A stretch of 64,000 bases of DNA from Yersinia rochesterensis. Its GTDB lineage: Bacteria > Pseudomonadota > Gammaproteobacteria > Enterobacterales > Enterobacteriaceae. The stretch is from positions 3,100,001 to 3,164,000 of the forward strand of contig NZ_CP032482.1 in NCBI RefSeq assembly GCF_003600645.1, in the 5' to 3' direction. The notes under the pieces are model-generated. The model worked only from the letters and a program-made list of their open reading frames with translations, searched no databases and had not been told where the DNA came from. Shown here in pieces: positions 47,050-55,266 of the stretch. Position numbers and translations under genes: made by a program. Every line of letters starts with the position of its first letter. The first letter of the stretch is position 1.

Positions 47050-48333
47050 ATGGAATCGTTTAATTTAGTTAAGATTATTCTTTTCGCTCTAATGGGAGGA
47101 TATGCCACTTTTCTTGCCAACAAGTCTATCGCGGTTTATCACGATGGATTGCGGCCTATTATGCCGGAGTTTATGAACGGCAATATGAGCCGAAAAGAGC
47201 TGGCGGGTATCTCCTTTGCTATCAGTATTGGGTTCATCACCGGTTTCGCCATGCCCATTACGTTGGCAACGGGGATTATTGTTATTCATATTGTTTTGCT
47301 GACAGCCGATATTATTGGCGTATCACTGAATAATACTAAGTTAGCCGTATTAATTGGTACTGTTTATGGTGCGTTAATCACTATTGCGCTGGATGGGCTG
47401 ATTAAGGGTTTCAGTTATTTACCCGTCAATTTCCTTGATGCCCTCGCGTCAGTAGGTGACCCAATAATTTATGCGTTTGTCGCCTTCCCTGCTATTGCCG
47501 TCGGTTATCAATTCGGCAAAAAAGCGGGGTTAATTACCATTATTATCGCCTTCCTGGCCCGTGTTGTGATTGAGCGAATTAACCCGGTCACTATTGCGGG
47601 TAATGAAGTGGCACTCAGTCCTGAAGGCATTGCGATGCTGTTTGGCATGATTTGCTTACTGTTCTTTGCTTCCCGTGATAAACGCCACGGCGAAGAAATA
47701 GAACATAGCTTGTTTGACGACAATATTAAGCGCATTCGGAAAAACGCGATTTATCTACTCCCAATGGCGGCATTAATCACCATCACTGCCCACTACCATT
47801 GGATTGCCGGTGAGCCAATTGCAGCAGCATTGCTTGGAAAAGGGCAAATTACCTCAGCAGCTATCGTCGCCATTGTTCAAGCTCTGGCTTTCATGCCACT
47901 AATTATCACCACCGCAATGATAAGTGGCGTATATGGCACCAACGGCTGGTGTGACTGGTTCCTCGGCTTAGGCTACCTTGCGCCTAACCCAGTGGTTGCA
48001 GGCATACTTGGGGCTGGTGCTATGGGCGTTGAAATTACCAGTCTGAGCCGAATTGGCAAGGCGATGAACCGTTTCCCATCGTTAAAAATGTCCGGTGATA
48101 ATATTCGTACCGCCATGACGCAAATTCTTGAAATTGCACTTTTGGTGGGCGGGGTTAATGCCGCAAATCAAATCTGGCCCGGCACCGGCATTTTTGTAGT
48201 CGTCAGCTTGTATATCCTCAACGAGATTTGTGGCCGCCCGGTCATGAAACTAGCGGCAGGCCCTATCGCGGCTATTATCGTAGGTATTTTGGCGAACATT
48301 TTTGCTGTTTTGGGGTTGCACGTGGTCGCTTAA
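47050..48333 (+). CDS. yhfT: YhfT-like inner membrane transporter
   Basis: A 427-residue protein with about 11-12 hydrophobic segments spread over its whole length and short loops, matching E. coli YhfT (434 aa). Conserved polar spots include GVYGTNGWCDWFLGLGY near residue 300 and GVEITSLSRIGKAMNRFPS near 330. It is the likely permease for the substrate of the YhfX/YhfW enzymes. It ends the cluster and is followed by a strong terminator. Confidence 0.85.
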   Translation: MESFNLVKIILFALMGGYATFLANKSIAVYHDGLRPIMPEFMNGNMSRKELAGISFAISIGFITGFAMPITLATGIIVIHIVLLTADIIGVSLNNTKLAVLIGTVYGALITIALDGLIKGFSYLPVNFLDALASVGDPIIYAFVAFPAIAVGYQFGKKAGLITIIIAFLARVVIERINPVTIAGNEVALSPEGIAMLFGMICLLFFASRDKRHGEEIEHSLFDDNIKRIRKNAIYLLPMAALITITAHYHWIAGEPIAAALLGKGQITSAAIVAIVQALAFMPLIITTAMISGVYGTNGWCDWFLGLGYLAPNPVVAGILGAGAMGVEITSLSRIGKAMNRFPSLKMSGDNIRTAMTQILEIALLVGGVNAANQIWPGTGIFVVVSLYILNEICGRPVMKLAAGPIAAIIVGILANIFAVLGLHVVA

Positions 48334-48367
48334 TCGCAAGCAAGCACCTCACCCACTTTAAAAAAGT

Positions 48368-48396
48368 CCGCAAACTTCGGTTTGCGGTTTTTTTTA
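48368..48396 (+). terminator. Terminator of the yhf cluster
   Basis: CCGCAAAC-TTCG-GTTTGCGG followed by nine T residues, a textbook intrinsic terminator 35 bases after the yhfT stop. Confidence 0.95.
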
Positions 48397-48452
48397 TTTA
48401 TTCGGACTTGAAACTCGGACTTGAAAGTGAAAAACGAATGGAGCATAATTAT

Positions 48453-48467
48453 TGTTATAGTATAACA
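48453..48467. promoter_or_regulatory. Zur box upstream of rpmE2
   Basis: TGTTATA-G-TATAACA is a perfect 7-1-7 palindrome matching the gamma-proteobacterial Zur core (TGTTATAnTATAACA), 18 bases before the rpmE2 start. Zinc-independent L31/L36 paralogues are classic Zur targets. Confidence 0.92.
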
Positions 48468-48484
48468 TAACAATTGGAGTTTTT

Positions 48485-48745
48485 ATGAAACCTGGCATCC
48501 ACCCTAATTATCGGACTGTGGTTTTTCACGATACCAGTGCGGACACTTATTTCACTGTCGGGTCAACCATCGCCACATCGCGAACCATTGAACGCGATGG
48601 GCAGACCTATCCATATGTCACACTGGATATCTCCTCGGCATCGCATCCGTATTACACCGGTAAACAAAAAGAGTTTTCAAAAGAAGGCAGCACTGCGCGT
48701 TTCCATAAGCGGTTCGGCAGCTTCCTGACGCCAAAAAACAGCTAA
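48485..48745 (+). CDS. rpmE2: Ribosomal protein L31 type B (zinc-independent)
   Basis: An 86-residue L31 paralogue with no cysteine, so without the CxxC zinc site of the standard L31. [16 protein letters not shown] at the start and the C-terminal RFHKRFGSF are typical of L31B. It replaces the zinc form under zinc starvation and so frees zinc. GGAG lies before ATG 48485, and the Zur box sits on its promoter. Confidence 0.95.
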   Translation: MKPGIHPNYRTVVFHDTSADTYFTVGSTIATSRTIERDGQTYPYVTLDISSASHPYYTGKQKEFSKEGSTARFHKRFGSFLTPKNS

Positions 48746-48760
48746 TTCTGAGAGTTAATT

Positions 48761-48904
48761 ATGCAAGTATTGAGTTCATTGAAATCGGCAAAAAACCGTC
48801 ATCCCGATTGTAAAATCGTCCGTCGCCGTGGTCGGGTGTATGTTATTTGCAAAAGTAATCCACGTTTTAAAGCCGTTCAGGGAGGTACTCATAAAAAACG
48901 GTGA
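48761..48904 (+). CDS. rpmJ2: Ribosomal protein L36 alternative form (C- type)
   Basis: A 47-residue basic protein ([20 protein letters not shown] ... QGGTHKKR). It has only two Cys (17 and 30) and lacks the four-ligand zinc set of standard L36. It follows rpmE2 by 15 bases as in many enterobacteria (ykgM-ykgO), so it is probably under the same Zur box. Ends at a strong hairpin. Confidence 0.93.
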   Translation: MQVLSSLKSAKNRHPDCKIVRRRGRVYVICKSNPRFKAVQGGTHKKR

Positions 48905-48923
48905 TGTTGAATATGTTGCAGTC

Positions 48924-48954
48924 AAAAGCCCCGTTGCTGCCCAACGGGGCTTTT
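48924..48954. terminator. Terminator after rpmJ2
   Basis: AAAAGCCCCGTTG and CAACGGGGCTTTT form a perfect 13-bp stem with a 5-base loop. It can serve both rpmJ2 and the convergent ABC operon. Confidence 0.92.
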
Positions 48955-49025
48955 CTATTTGTCATAAAGGATTGATAACTCAGCCCCTTAGTTTCCCTTG
49001 AGGCTGAGAAATTTTCTTCCGATAA

Positions 49026-49904
49026 CTACTTCATGCTACCCACAATAGTGTCCACATTGTGTTTAAAGGCTTGTGTGTAAGTCGCTGCTGGGCCGTCGGC
49101 TACAGATAATGCCTCGGGATAAAGCTCTCCGCCAGCTTGTGCGCCACTGGCTTCAGCAATTTGTTTTACTAGCCGAGGATCAGTTTGGTTTTCAATGAAA
49201 TAGGTTTTTATTTTCTCTTTTTTGATTTGATTAATCAGCGCAGCAACTCCACTGGCACTGGCTTCAGATTCTGTAGAGAAACCAACAGGTGATAAGAAAT
49301 TAACCCCATATTCCTGACTAAAATAACCAAATGCATCATGGCTGGTTAGAACCTTGCGCTGCCCAGCGGGGATCGCGGCAAACTGCGCCTTGGCATAAGC
49401 ATCCAATTTCTCCAGTTGTTGAATATATTCCCCCCCGCGCTTACGGAAATAATCTGCATCTTCAGGATCGGCGATAATCAATGCATTCATTACATTGTTA
49501 GCATATTTAATACCATTCGCCATACTGTTCCAGGCATGAGGGTCGGTCACCATTTTGCCCTCTTCATCCATCTTGCGGGTATCAACCCCGGTTGACGCGA
49601 TGACGACCTGCCCTTTATAACCGGAGGCTATGATCAGCCGTTCTAACCAGCCTTCCAGCCCTAACCCACTGACAAACACCACATCGGCTTTGGACAATTG
49701 CTTACTATTTTTCGGCGTGGGTTCAAAACCATGGGGGTCCCCATTTGGGCCAACTAAGGTCACCACATTGACATGTGAGCCTCCAACCTGTTTGACGATA
49801 TCACCTAAAATAGAAAAACTGGCGACAGCCTCGACCGTTTTCGCCATTGCCAGCGGACTTGACAGTAGAGCAGCTACCGCCAAACTAATAGGTAAATACT
49901 TCAT
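49026..49904 (-). CDS. Zinc-type ABC transporter substrate-binding protein
   Basis: A 292-residue cluster A-I periplasmic protein. A signal peptide ends at about residue 21 (AMAKT). Candidate metal ligands are His58 (DPHGFEPT), His123 (DPHAWN), His189 (SHDAFGYF) and an Asp near 267; a His at the third position is typical of ZnuA rather than of Mn-type proteins, which have Glu. The loop between His58 and His123 lacks the His-rich stretch of E. coli ZnuA. It is the last gene of a four-gene operon with a Zur-like box, so zinc is the likely cargo. Confidence 0.87.
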   Translation of the reverse strand: MKYLPISLAVAALLSSPLAMAKTVEAVASFSILGDIVKQVGGSHVNVVTLVGPNGDPHGFEPTPKNSKQLSKADVVFVSGLGLEGWLERLIIASGYKGQVVIASTGVDTRKMDEEGKMVTDPHAWNSMANGIKYANNVMNALIIADPEDADYFRKRGGEYIQQLEKLDAYAKAQFAAIPAGQRKVLTSHDAFGYFSQEYGVNFLSPVGFSTESEASASGVAALINQIKKEKIKTYFIENQTDPRLVKQIAEASGAQAGGELYPEALSVADGPAATYTQAFKHNVDTIVGSMK

Positions 49905-49950
49905 TTAACTCTCCTTTAATGACACGGGGGTTCTTAATAAGAAATAGTTC

Positions 49951-50808
49951 TCAACGGCGCGCAGTAGCTAAAACTCCACCGCGCCTTCCAAATAAAATAG
50001 ATAAAAAGAAAATCAGACTGGCACTCAGGACAATAGCTGGCCCGGCCGGCAATGAGGCGTAATACGACCACAGCAGCCCGACGAGACTGGCAATCATGCC
50101 AATCGCCATGGCAATGCCCAAGGTTTGAGGTAAGTTTTTGGCCCAAAAACGCGCACTGGCGGCGGGGAGCATCATTAGCCCGACTGACATCAGCGTGCCC
50201 AGAATTTGAAATCCAGCCACTAAATTAAGCACGACTAATGACAGAAACAGCGCATGAACCACCATCAACCAATGCCCCATACTGACCCGCAGGAAAACAG
50301 GATCAAATGACTCCACCACTAGCGCGCGATAAATAGCCGCTAAAGCCAACATAGAGAAAGTGGTTATTACCCCAACCATGGTCATGGCGTTGGCATCAAC
50401 AGCGAGAATAGAACCGAATAACACATGGAGCAGATCCATACTGGAGCCGCGCAAAGAGACTAGCGTGACCCCTAAAGCCAAAGAACCCAGATAGAAACCG
50501 GCAAAACTGGCATCTTCTTTTAACAGTGTTCGGCGGCTCACCCATCCCGACATCATGGCAACCGCCAGCCCGGCAATAAATCCCCCGACGCCCATGGCCA
50601 CCAGTGACATACCCGAAATCAGGTATCCGATAGCCGCCCCAGGTAATACTGCGTGCGACAGAGCATCACCGACTAAACTCATTCGTCGTAATAATAAGAA
50701 AACCCCCAATGGCGCAGAACTGAGTGACAGAGCTAAACACGCGATCAATGCCCGGCGCATAAAGCCAAAATCCAAAAAAGGATCAACAAGTAAATGAAGC
50801 AATATCAT
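49951..50808 (-). CDS. Zinc/manganese ABC transporter permease
   Basis: A 285-residue ABC-3 family permease with about eight membrane segments; LLRRMSLVGDALSHAVLPGAA (split here at residues ~38-58) is the family signature. The start at ATG 50808 overlaps the stop of the ATPase gene (ATGA), which favours it over a longer frame starting at 50877. It would form the membrane channel with the adjacent ATPase. Confidence 0.9.
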   Translation of the reverse strand: MILLHLLVDPFLDFGFMRRALIACLALSLSSAPLGVFLLLRRMSLVGDALSHAVLPGAAIGYLISGMSLVAMGVGGFIAGLAVAMMSGWVSRRTLLKEDASFAGFYLGSLALGVTLVSLRGSSMDLLHVLFGSILAVDANAMTMVGVITTFSMLALAAIYRALVVESFDPVFLRVSMGHWLMVVHALFLSLVVLNLVAGFQILGTLMSVGLMMLPAASARFWAKNLPQTLGIAMAIGMIASLVGLLWSYYASLPAGPAIVLSASLIFFLSILFGRRGGVLATARR

Positions 50809-51533
50809 GGATTGATCGCCCTCAGAGAGTTGGGCGGTGCGGAAAACGGGCAAGATGAACCCTGAGAGTGGTGCCACTGGGCTAAAACCTGATCAGAGGA
50901 TTGCCAGCAATAGCCTTGAGATGTTAGCCACAATGCATGAGGGAAATGGTCGGCCACCATCGACATATCATGCAGGACAGCAATTATGGTTCTCCCCTCA
51001 TTATGTAGCTGATGAATAACCTCAAGTAACAACCCGACAGTTTGGCTATCAATACCGGTGAAAGGCTCATCCAACAAAATCAGTTGCGCTTGTTGTACTA
51101 AAAGACGAGCAAATAGCACCCGCTGCAATTGTCCACCCGAAAGCTCACCAACCGGCTGGCGAGCCATATCCTGCATTCCGACCGCACTTAATGCCTGTTT
51201 GATTCGTTGCCGTGATTGGTGATTAATTCCACCCAATAATCCACTTTGTGGCCAACACCCCATCGCCACTACATCTTGGACAACAATAGGAAACTGCCTG
51301 TCTAACTCAGCTTGTTGAGGAAGGTAGGCTATTTGCGGGGATCTCCCGCCAGTAAATGTCACTTTCCCCGCAACAGCTGGTTGTAAGCCCGCCAAAGTTT
51401 TAAGTAAAGTGGATTTACCCGCCCCATTGGCTCCAATAATTGCAGTAAGCGAACCTGCGGAAAAACAACCATTAATTGATGGTGTTAGGGCACGGTTTTC
51501 ATATCCAATCTCAATATTTCTCAAATTTATCAT
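50805..51533 (-). CDS. Zinc/manganese ABC transporter ATPase
   Basis: A 242-residue ABC ATPase: Walker A GANGAGKST near residue 36, signature ELSGGQLQR near 133, Walker B LILLDEPF near 155 and the H-loop His in AVLHDMS. ATG 51533 overlaps the stop of a small upstream ORF (ATGA), so translation is probably coupled. A longer frame to 51578 would begin inside that ORF without a binding site. Confidence 0.9.
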   Translation of the reverse strand: MINLRNIEIGYENRALTPSINGCFSAGSLTAIIGANGAGKSTLLKTLAGLQPAVAGKVTFTGGRSPQIAYLPQQAELDRQFPIVVQDVVAMGCWPQSGLLGGINHQSRQRIKQALSAVGMQDMARQPVGELSGGQLQRVLFARLLVQQAQLILLDEPFTGIDSQTVGLLLEVIHQLHNEGRTIIAVLHDMSMVADHFPHALWLTSQGYCWQSSDQVLAQWHHSQGSSCPFSAPPNSLRAINP

Positions 51534-51670
51534 GGCAATACATTCGCCCAATAAATGGCACACCACAACAACACACAAAGTAAGGCAACACCGACAATGC
51601 GCTGTAAGGAAGAAAGTGAAAATAACGTCCAGTGCGGTAGCGGGGTAAATCGAGCAGAGAATTTATTCAT
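51530..51670 (-). CDS. Small membrane protein leading the zinc ABC operon (46 aa)
   Basis: A short ORF (MNKFSARFTPLPHWTLFSLS ... WCAIYWANVLP) with one hydrophobic helix at residues 25-40. Its TGA overlaps the ATPase ATG (ATGA), and it starts 22 bases from the Zur-like box, so it would be the first gene of the operon. No strong binding site is visible before its ATG. I do not recognise the family. It may be an accessory subunit or a translational coupler. Confidence 0.6.
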   Translation of the reverse strand: MNKFSARFTPLPHWTLFSLSSLQRIVGVALLCVLLWCAIYWANVLP

Positions 51671-51692
51671 GTCAGAGAAGAATAAGCGATTA

Positions 51693-51725
51693 ATGATATA
51701 TTATAACATCACATTACTTAGTCAA
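51693..51725 (-). promoter_or_regulatory. Promoter with Zur-like box of the zinc ABC operon
   Basis: On the minus strand TTGACT (-35) and TAATAT (-10) are 16 bases apart. ATGTTATAATATATCAT (51709-51693) overlaps the -10 and matches the Zur core with one mismatch in the right arm. Binding there would block the promoter when zinc is plentiful. Confidence 0.8.
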
Positions 51726-52284
51726 ATTCAAGTGTGCATCTCTACCATAAATATTTCAAAGGTAACAATTCATGACGGGGTATCGATACAACATCAACAG
51801 AGGTGGATAAAAATCCGGTGCTGTTGATAAAATAAGCAGTGCGAACATGCTTAGTTACAGCAAATTAAAGTATTTTTACTAATATCTTACTGGTGAGGGT
51901 GGGCATGATTTTGGTACTCTAGCAGCAGAACTCTTCGTTAACGCTCGCAAAACGGTAATTTACACAATAGAAAACCAGCCTTACGGGAGTCCCTCCTCTT
52001 GATAAAACCGGCATAGCATTCTAAATTAATAGAAGTAGACTGAGTTAAGCGTGAGTAATAACCTTAAATATGCAAAACTCTATTTAAGTTTTTTAATTTT
52101 ATTGTCGAACAGTGTTATTGAATACGACCTTAATAACGTCACTCAATGCTAACTAAGCGGTTTAGTAGATAAATCTCATTAAATTTGAAATTTTTACTTC
52201 AAATCATGCGAATAGTTACTGAAAACAGATATCATCGCATTTTTTGTAACAATGGCAGTGTGTTAATGAATTAATCTTGTCACC
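51726..52284. other. Long intergenic stretch without a clear gene
   Basis: About 560 AT-rich bases. I see no convincing ORF, RNA gene or repeat, only a 33-codon GTG frame at 52051 without supporting features. It separates the divergent zinc operon from the next hypothetical gene and may hold promoters. Confidence 0.5.
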
Positions 52285-52653
52285 ATGAGCGGACAATTAA
52301 TGAACAATGAAATAGCTGGGGACTTTTTCTCAGGGCGTTACCCGATTTCATTACTGAGGAATGTTATCAAGAATAACATAGGTGAAATTGAAGAAAGCTT
52401 GGTTTCTGGGTTAATGTATTATTCGGAGAATGCCCAGTACACCACTGGTTCATTAGAAATTCTTGATATTATAAATTTTAAAAATAACCATTATTCAATG
52501 ACTTACTCTTATCAGTGGTATATTTTCAACTCCTGCTTAGATATCAATACTGAAGAGTTGTTAACAAATACTGTAACATTTATTGTACACCCAGAAAAAA
52601 TCACTTTTGATATAATTAACAATGACAGACCTTCAACCGCTGATGAATTGTAA
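52285..52653 (+). CDS. Hypothetical protein upstream of ymoB (122 aa)
   Basis: An unrecognised 122-residue protein rich in Asn, Ile and Tyr, with a predicted alpha/beta character (SLLRNVIKNNIGEIEESLVS; then ITFDIINNDRP) and no signal peptide or metal motif. An internal ATG at 52300 has a better binding site (GAGCGGA), so the true protein may be 117 residues. It stands alone in AT-rich DNA between the zinc operon and ymoB, which may indicate acquisition. Confidence 0.6.
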   Translation: MSGQLMNNEIAGDFFSGRYPISLLRNVIKNNIGEIEESLVSGLMYYSENAQYTTGSLEILDIINFKNNHYSMTYSYQWYIFNSCLDINTEELLTNTVTFIVHPEKITFDIINNDRPSTADEL

Positions 52654-52811
52654 GATTAAGTAATAAAGTTGCGCGATGAGCGGAGAAATGATTTATATTT
52701 ATAGCAAGAAACATTTATTTACTTTACCGATAAGCTTTTGCATTTATATGATTACCGATCTACTCACATTGTGTTATCAACACCGAATTAAGCGTTTACG
52801 GAGGGGATGAT

Positions 52812-53180
52812 ATGGATGAGTACTCACCGAAGCGGCATGACATTGCCCAATTGAAGTTTTTATGTGAGAGTTTGTATGATGAAGGCATTGCCACCCTTGG
52901 TGACAGCCACCATGGTTGGGTAAATGACCCGACTTCTGCCGTAAATCTACAATTGAATGATTTGATCGAGCATATAGCTTCATTTGTGATGAGTTTTAAA
53001 ATAAAATACCCTGATGGCGCAGACCTTTCAGAGTTAGTGGAAGAATATTTAGACGATACATATACTCTGTTTAGTAGTTATGGGATCAATGACCCTGAAT
53101 TGCGTCGCTGGCAAAAAACCAAAGAGCGTTTATTCAGACTTTTCTCAGGGGAATACATCTGTACCCTGATGAAAACTTAA
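52812..53180 (+). CDS. tomB: TomB / YmoB, Hha toxicity modulator
   Basis: A 122-residue protein (E. coli TomB 124) beginning MDEYSPKRHDIAQLKFLCES and containing HGWVNDPTSAVNLQLNDLIE. TomB antagonises Hha toxicity, and the Cys near residue 18 has been linked to Hha oxidation. CGGAGGGGA precedes ATG 52812. In Yersinia the partner gene ymoA follows 46 bases downstream. Confidence 0.94.
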   Translation: MDEYSPKRHDIAQLKFLCESLYDEGIATLGDSHHGWVNDPTSAVNLQLNDLIEHIASFVMSFKIKYPDGADLSELVEEYLDDTYTLFSSYGINDPELRRWQKTKERLFRLFSGEYICTLMKT

Positions 53181-53226
53181 AGAATAGTTTCACTATATTA
53201 TTTTTATATCGAGAAGAAGATTCACC

Positions 53227-53430
53227 ATGACAAAAACTGACTACCTGATGCGTTTAAGAAAATGTACAACTATTGATACATTAGAACGTGTAATTGAAAA
53301 GAATAAGTACGAACTTTCAGATGATGAGCTGGAATTATTTTATTCAGCTGCAGACCATCGCTTAGCTGAGCTCACAATGAATAAACTTTATGATAAAATT
53401 CCACCTACTGTGTGGCAACATGTGAAATAG
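53227..53430 (+). CDS. ymoA: YmoA (Hha family) modulator of virulence gene expression
   Basis: A 67-residue Hha/YmoA protein ([20 protein letters not shown] ... TVWQHVK), full family length, with the typical [21 protein letters not shown] core. YmoA binds H-NS and represses virulence genes at low temperature; Lon and ClpXP degrade it at 37 C. Cotranscribed with tomB, with an AAGAAG-type site before the start. Confidence 0.96.
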   Translation: MTKTDYLMRLRKCTTIDTLERVIEKNKYELSDDELELFYSAADHRLAELTMNKLYDKIPPTVWQHVK

Positions 53431-53464
53431 TCTGCTTAACGCTGGTTAAGACACACAACGTTGA

Positions 53465-53483
53465 GCCGATAATTGTTATCGGC
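53465..53483 (+). terminator. Hairpin after ymoA
   Basis: GCCGATAA-TTG-TTATCGGC, a perfect 8-bp stem 34 bases after the ymoA stop. No T run follows, so it may be a weak or Rho-assisted terminator. Confidence 0.45.
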
Positions 53484-53935
53484 TTCAATGCAGTCAGCGG
53501 GTTGTAAGTGTTCAATTTGAGATAAAACACCCAGGTATTGAAGGTTAACTTTAATCCCGCGTTATTGCGCATCTGTGTTTAAATGAAGCGTGTCTAGATG
53601 AAGTCATGGGGGTTTATCAGAACATTGAAGTGATGCTGTATTGTTGTGCTATTTAATTTATCAAATCCTCCTGGCCACTAATAATTTAAAAACATTATTA
53701 GTTATAGACCAAATCTAAGATGCAAATTAAAAATCTAACTTGCAAATAAATAAGAAAATTCTTGTATTAACTTTCAATAAACGGTCGGTTAGCACTATAG
53801 ACATGGGGGGCAAAAAGATTTATCGCTGATAATGATTAGTTGATAACTACTGGTTGATAACTACTGGTTGATATTGTGCTGGCGAAGAGAGTTGATAAGC
53901 CGAATGATTTTGATAATGAATGACTCGCCAAAATT
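53484..53935. other. Intergenic region between ymoA and ffs
   Basis: About 450 AT-rich bases without a supported gene. It contains the 14-bp tandem repeat at 53840-53873 and the 3' flank of the 4.5S RNA gene. Confidence 0.5.
53840..53873 (+). repeat. 14-bp tandem repeat, 2.4 copies
   Basis: TTGATAACTACTGG occurs at 53840-53853 and 53854-53867, followed by a partial third copy (TTGATA). Such short arrays can vary in copy number. Confidence 0.85.
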
Positions 53936-54049
53936 GGTGGAGGCCCTGCCAGCTACATCCCGGCACACACCTCGCCTGCTACGGCTGCTTCCTTCCGGAT
54001 CTGACCGAGTTCACAAGTTAGTGTTGCGGGAGAACCAACAGGACCTCCA
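53936..54049 (-). ncRNA. ffs: 4.5S RNA of the signal recognition particle
   Basis: The minus strand matches the ~114-nt 4.5S RNA. Its tip carries the conserved GGTCAGATCCGGAAGGAAGC, including the GGAA tetraloop, and the opposite strand has GTGCCGGGATGTAGCTGGCA. The ends pair (GGAGGTCCTG with CAGGGCCTCC). It binds Ffh for membrane protein targeting. Location next to atl and ybaY matches E. coli. The ends are set by analogy. Confidence 0.95.
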
Positions 54050-54302
54050 TTGACGTTAACGGCTCCTTGTACTCTGGAGCGGTGGGCATTATCGACTATG
54101 GACCTCGAAATAGCAAGACAACACGCGCTAACTGATTATTTCTTGCCCAGCATACTTAATCTTCGGGCGAAATCTATTTTCTTGTGGCAAAAAAATCTCT
54201 GATGATGTTATTTATTCTCCTCATTCTATTTATATCACTCTCATTTTCTCTATCGCGCCACACTATTTGCTAACACAGATAACCAATAAGAAAGAGGACG
54301 CA

Positions 54303-54698
54303 GTGACATCACCAAGAACTGAGCTATCAAGCCCGGATGACGCTGAAACGCTAAATGACGCAGCAGAGCAAAATCACCCGCCAATAATCGACAGCTTCCG
54401 TCAGCGAGTATTTCAGGTTGTGGCGGCGATTCCATTTGGGCAAGTGACCACTTATGGCGATATTGCCCGGTTGATAGGCTCACCCAGAGCTGCGCGGCAA
54501 GTTGGCGGCGTTCTGAAACGCTTACCTGAAGGCTCTACATTACCTTGGTATCGGGTGATTAATCGTCACGGGGAGATATCGTTAATCGGAGAAGATTATC
54601 TTAGACAGAAAAATGCATTGCTGGCTGAAGGTATTGAAATAAGTCCCGCTGGGCGTATTGATTTACAGCAATATCGCTGGCGCTACAGTGAGCTTTAG
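54303..54698 (+). CDS. atl: Alkyltransferase-like protein Atl (YbaZ)
   Basis: A protein of about 131 residues in the O6-alkylguanine transferase DNA-binding fold. The active-site PCHR of true transferases is replaced by PWYR (LPWYRVINRHGEI), as in ATL proteins, which bind alkylated guanine and hand it to nucleotide excision repair instead of repairing it directly. I place the start at GTG 54303 (AGAGGA upstream, E. coli-like length); a longer frame from 54267 is possible. Confidence 0.9.
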   Translation: MTSPRTELSSPDDAETLNDAAEQNHPPIIDSFRQRVFQVVAAIPFGQVTTYGDIARLIGSPRAARQVGGVLKRLPEGSTLPWYRVINRHGEISLIGEDYLRQKNALLAEGIEISPAGRIDLQQYRWRYSEL

Positions 54699-54741
54699 CG
54701 CCACAGTTCAAGACACTGCAGCGCATAAAGCGGCATGAGAA

Positions 54742-55266
54742 TTACTGTATCGTCCCAGTACCGGTCGTTGTGGCTGTAGGTGCAGTTTCAATTGCAACAG
54801 AGGTCACTGGAACCAGTAGCAGATTCGCCTGAGTGCCAGTGCCGTTGTTAATCACTTCTTGAATGGTATCAGTGATAAACAGAAGCTGACCATTACGTGT
54901 AATAGCCGCACTTACGATGATACGGGCATTTGGCTGGATCTCAGTTGGGTTAAACGGCAAGGTAAAACTAAACGGAGCCTGTTTACCCTCAGTACGAATT
55001 GCTTTCTGAGAAATAACCCGAGTTGGCGCATCAGCCAGTGAAGCATCCGACAGCGTTACCGTGACGATAGCATCAGGTGGCAAAGCAATACGCTCGCGGA
55101 TATTCACTGTCCCCTGCACAGCAGGTTGAGCAATAGGTGCCGCAGTGGCTCCTGCGGATGCCGGAACGGGAACATCAGCCCCTTTGTGGGCGCACCCCGC
55201 TAAACTAACGACCAATGCTGCCCCACCCACTATCTGCCAGAATTTCATTAATTGCCAAGGTTTCAT
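54742..55266 (-). CDS. ybaY: YbaY lipoprotein
   Basis: A 174-residue outer-membrane-type lipoprotein. The signal sequence ends in the lipobox SLAGC with Cys near residue 25, followed by a low-complexity linker and a YbaY/META-like beta domain (ERIALPPDAIVTVTLSDASL at ~residues 58-77). GGAG 8 bases before ATG 55266 decides the start. Function is poorly known. Converges on atl. Confidence 0.88.
   Translation of the reverse strand: MKPWQLMKFWQIVGGAALVVSLAGCAHKGADVPVPASAGATAAPIAQPAVQGTVNIRERIALPPDAIVTVTLSDASLADAPTRVISQKAIRTEGKQAPFSFTLPFNPTEIQPNARIIVSAAITRNGQLLFITDTIQEVINNGTGTQANLLLVPVTSVAIETAPTATTTGTGTIQ

Noticed and set aside
52051..52152. 33-codon GTG frame with a hydrophobic stretch
   Set aside because: No strong ribosome binding site, no coupling and no neighbour support; likely chance.
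52690..52810. 40-codon frame ending at the tomB binding site
   Set aside because: It nearly overlaps tomB and could be a leader peptide, but the spacing of its GGAG is too short and the product shows no pattern.
53868..54053. 61-codon plus-strand frame over the 4.5S RNA gene
   Set aside because: It coincides almost exactly with ffs; the RNA fully explains the conservation.
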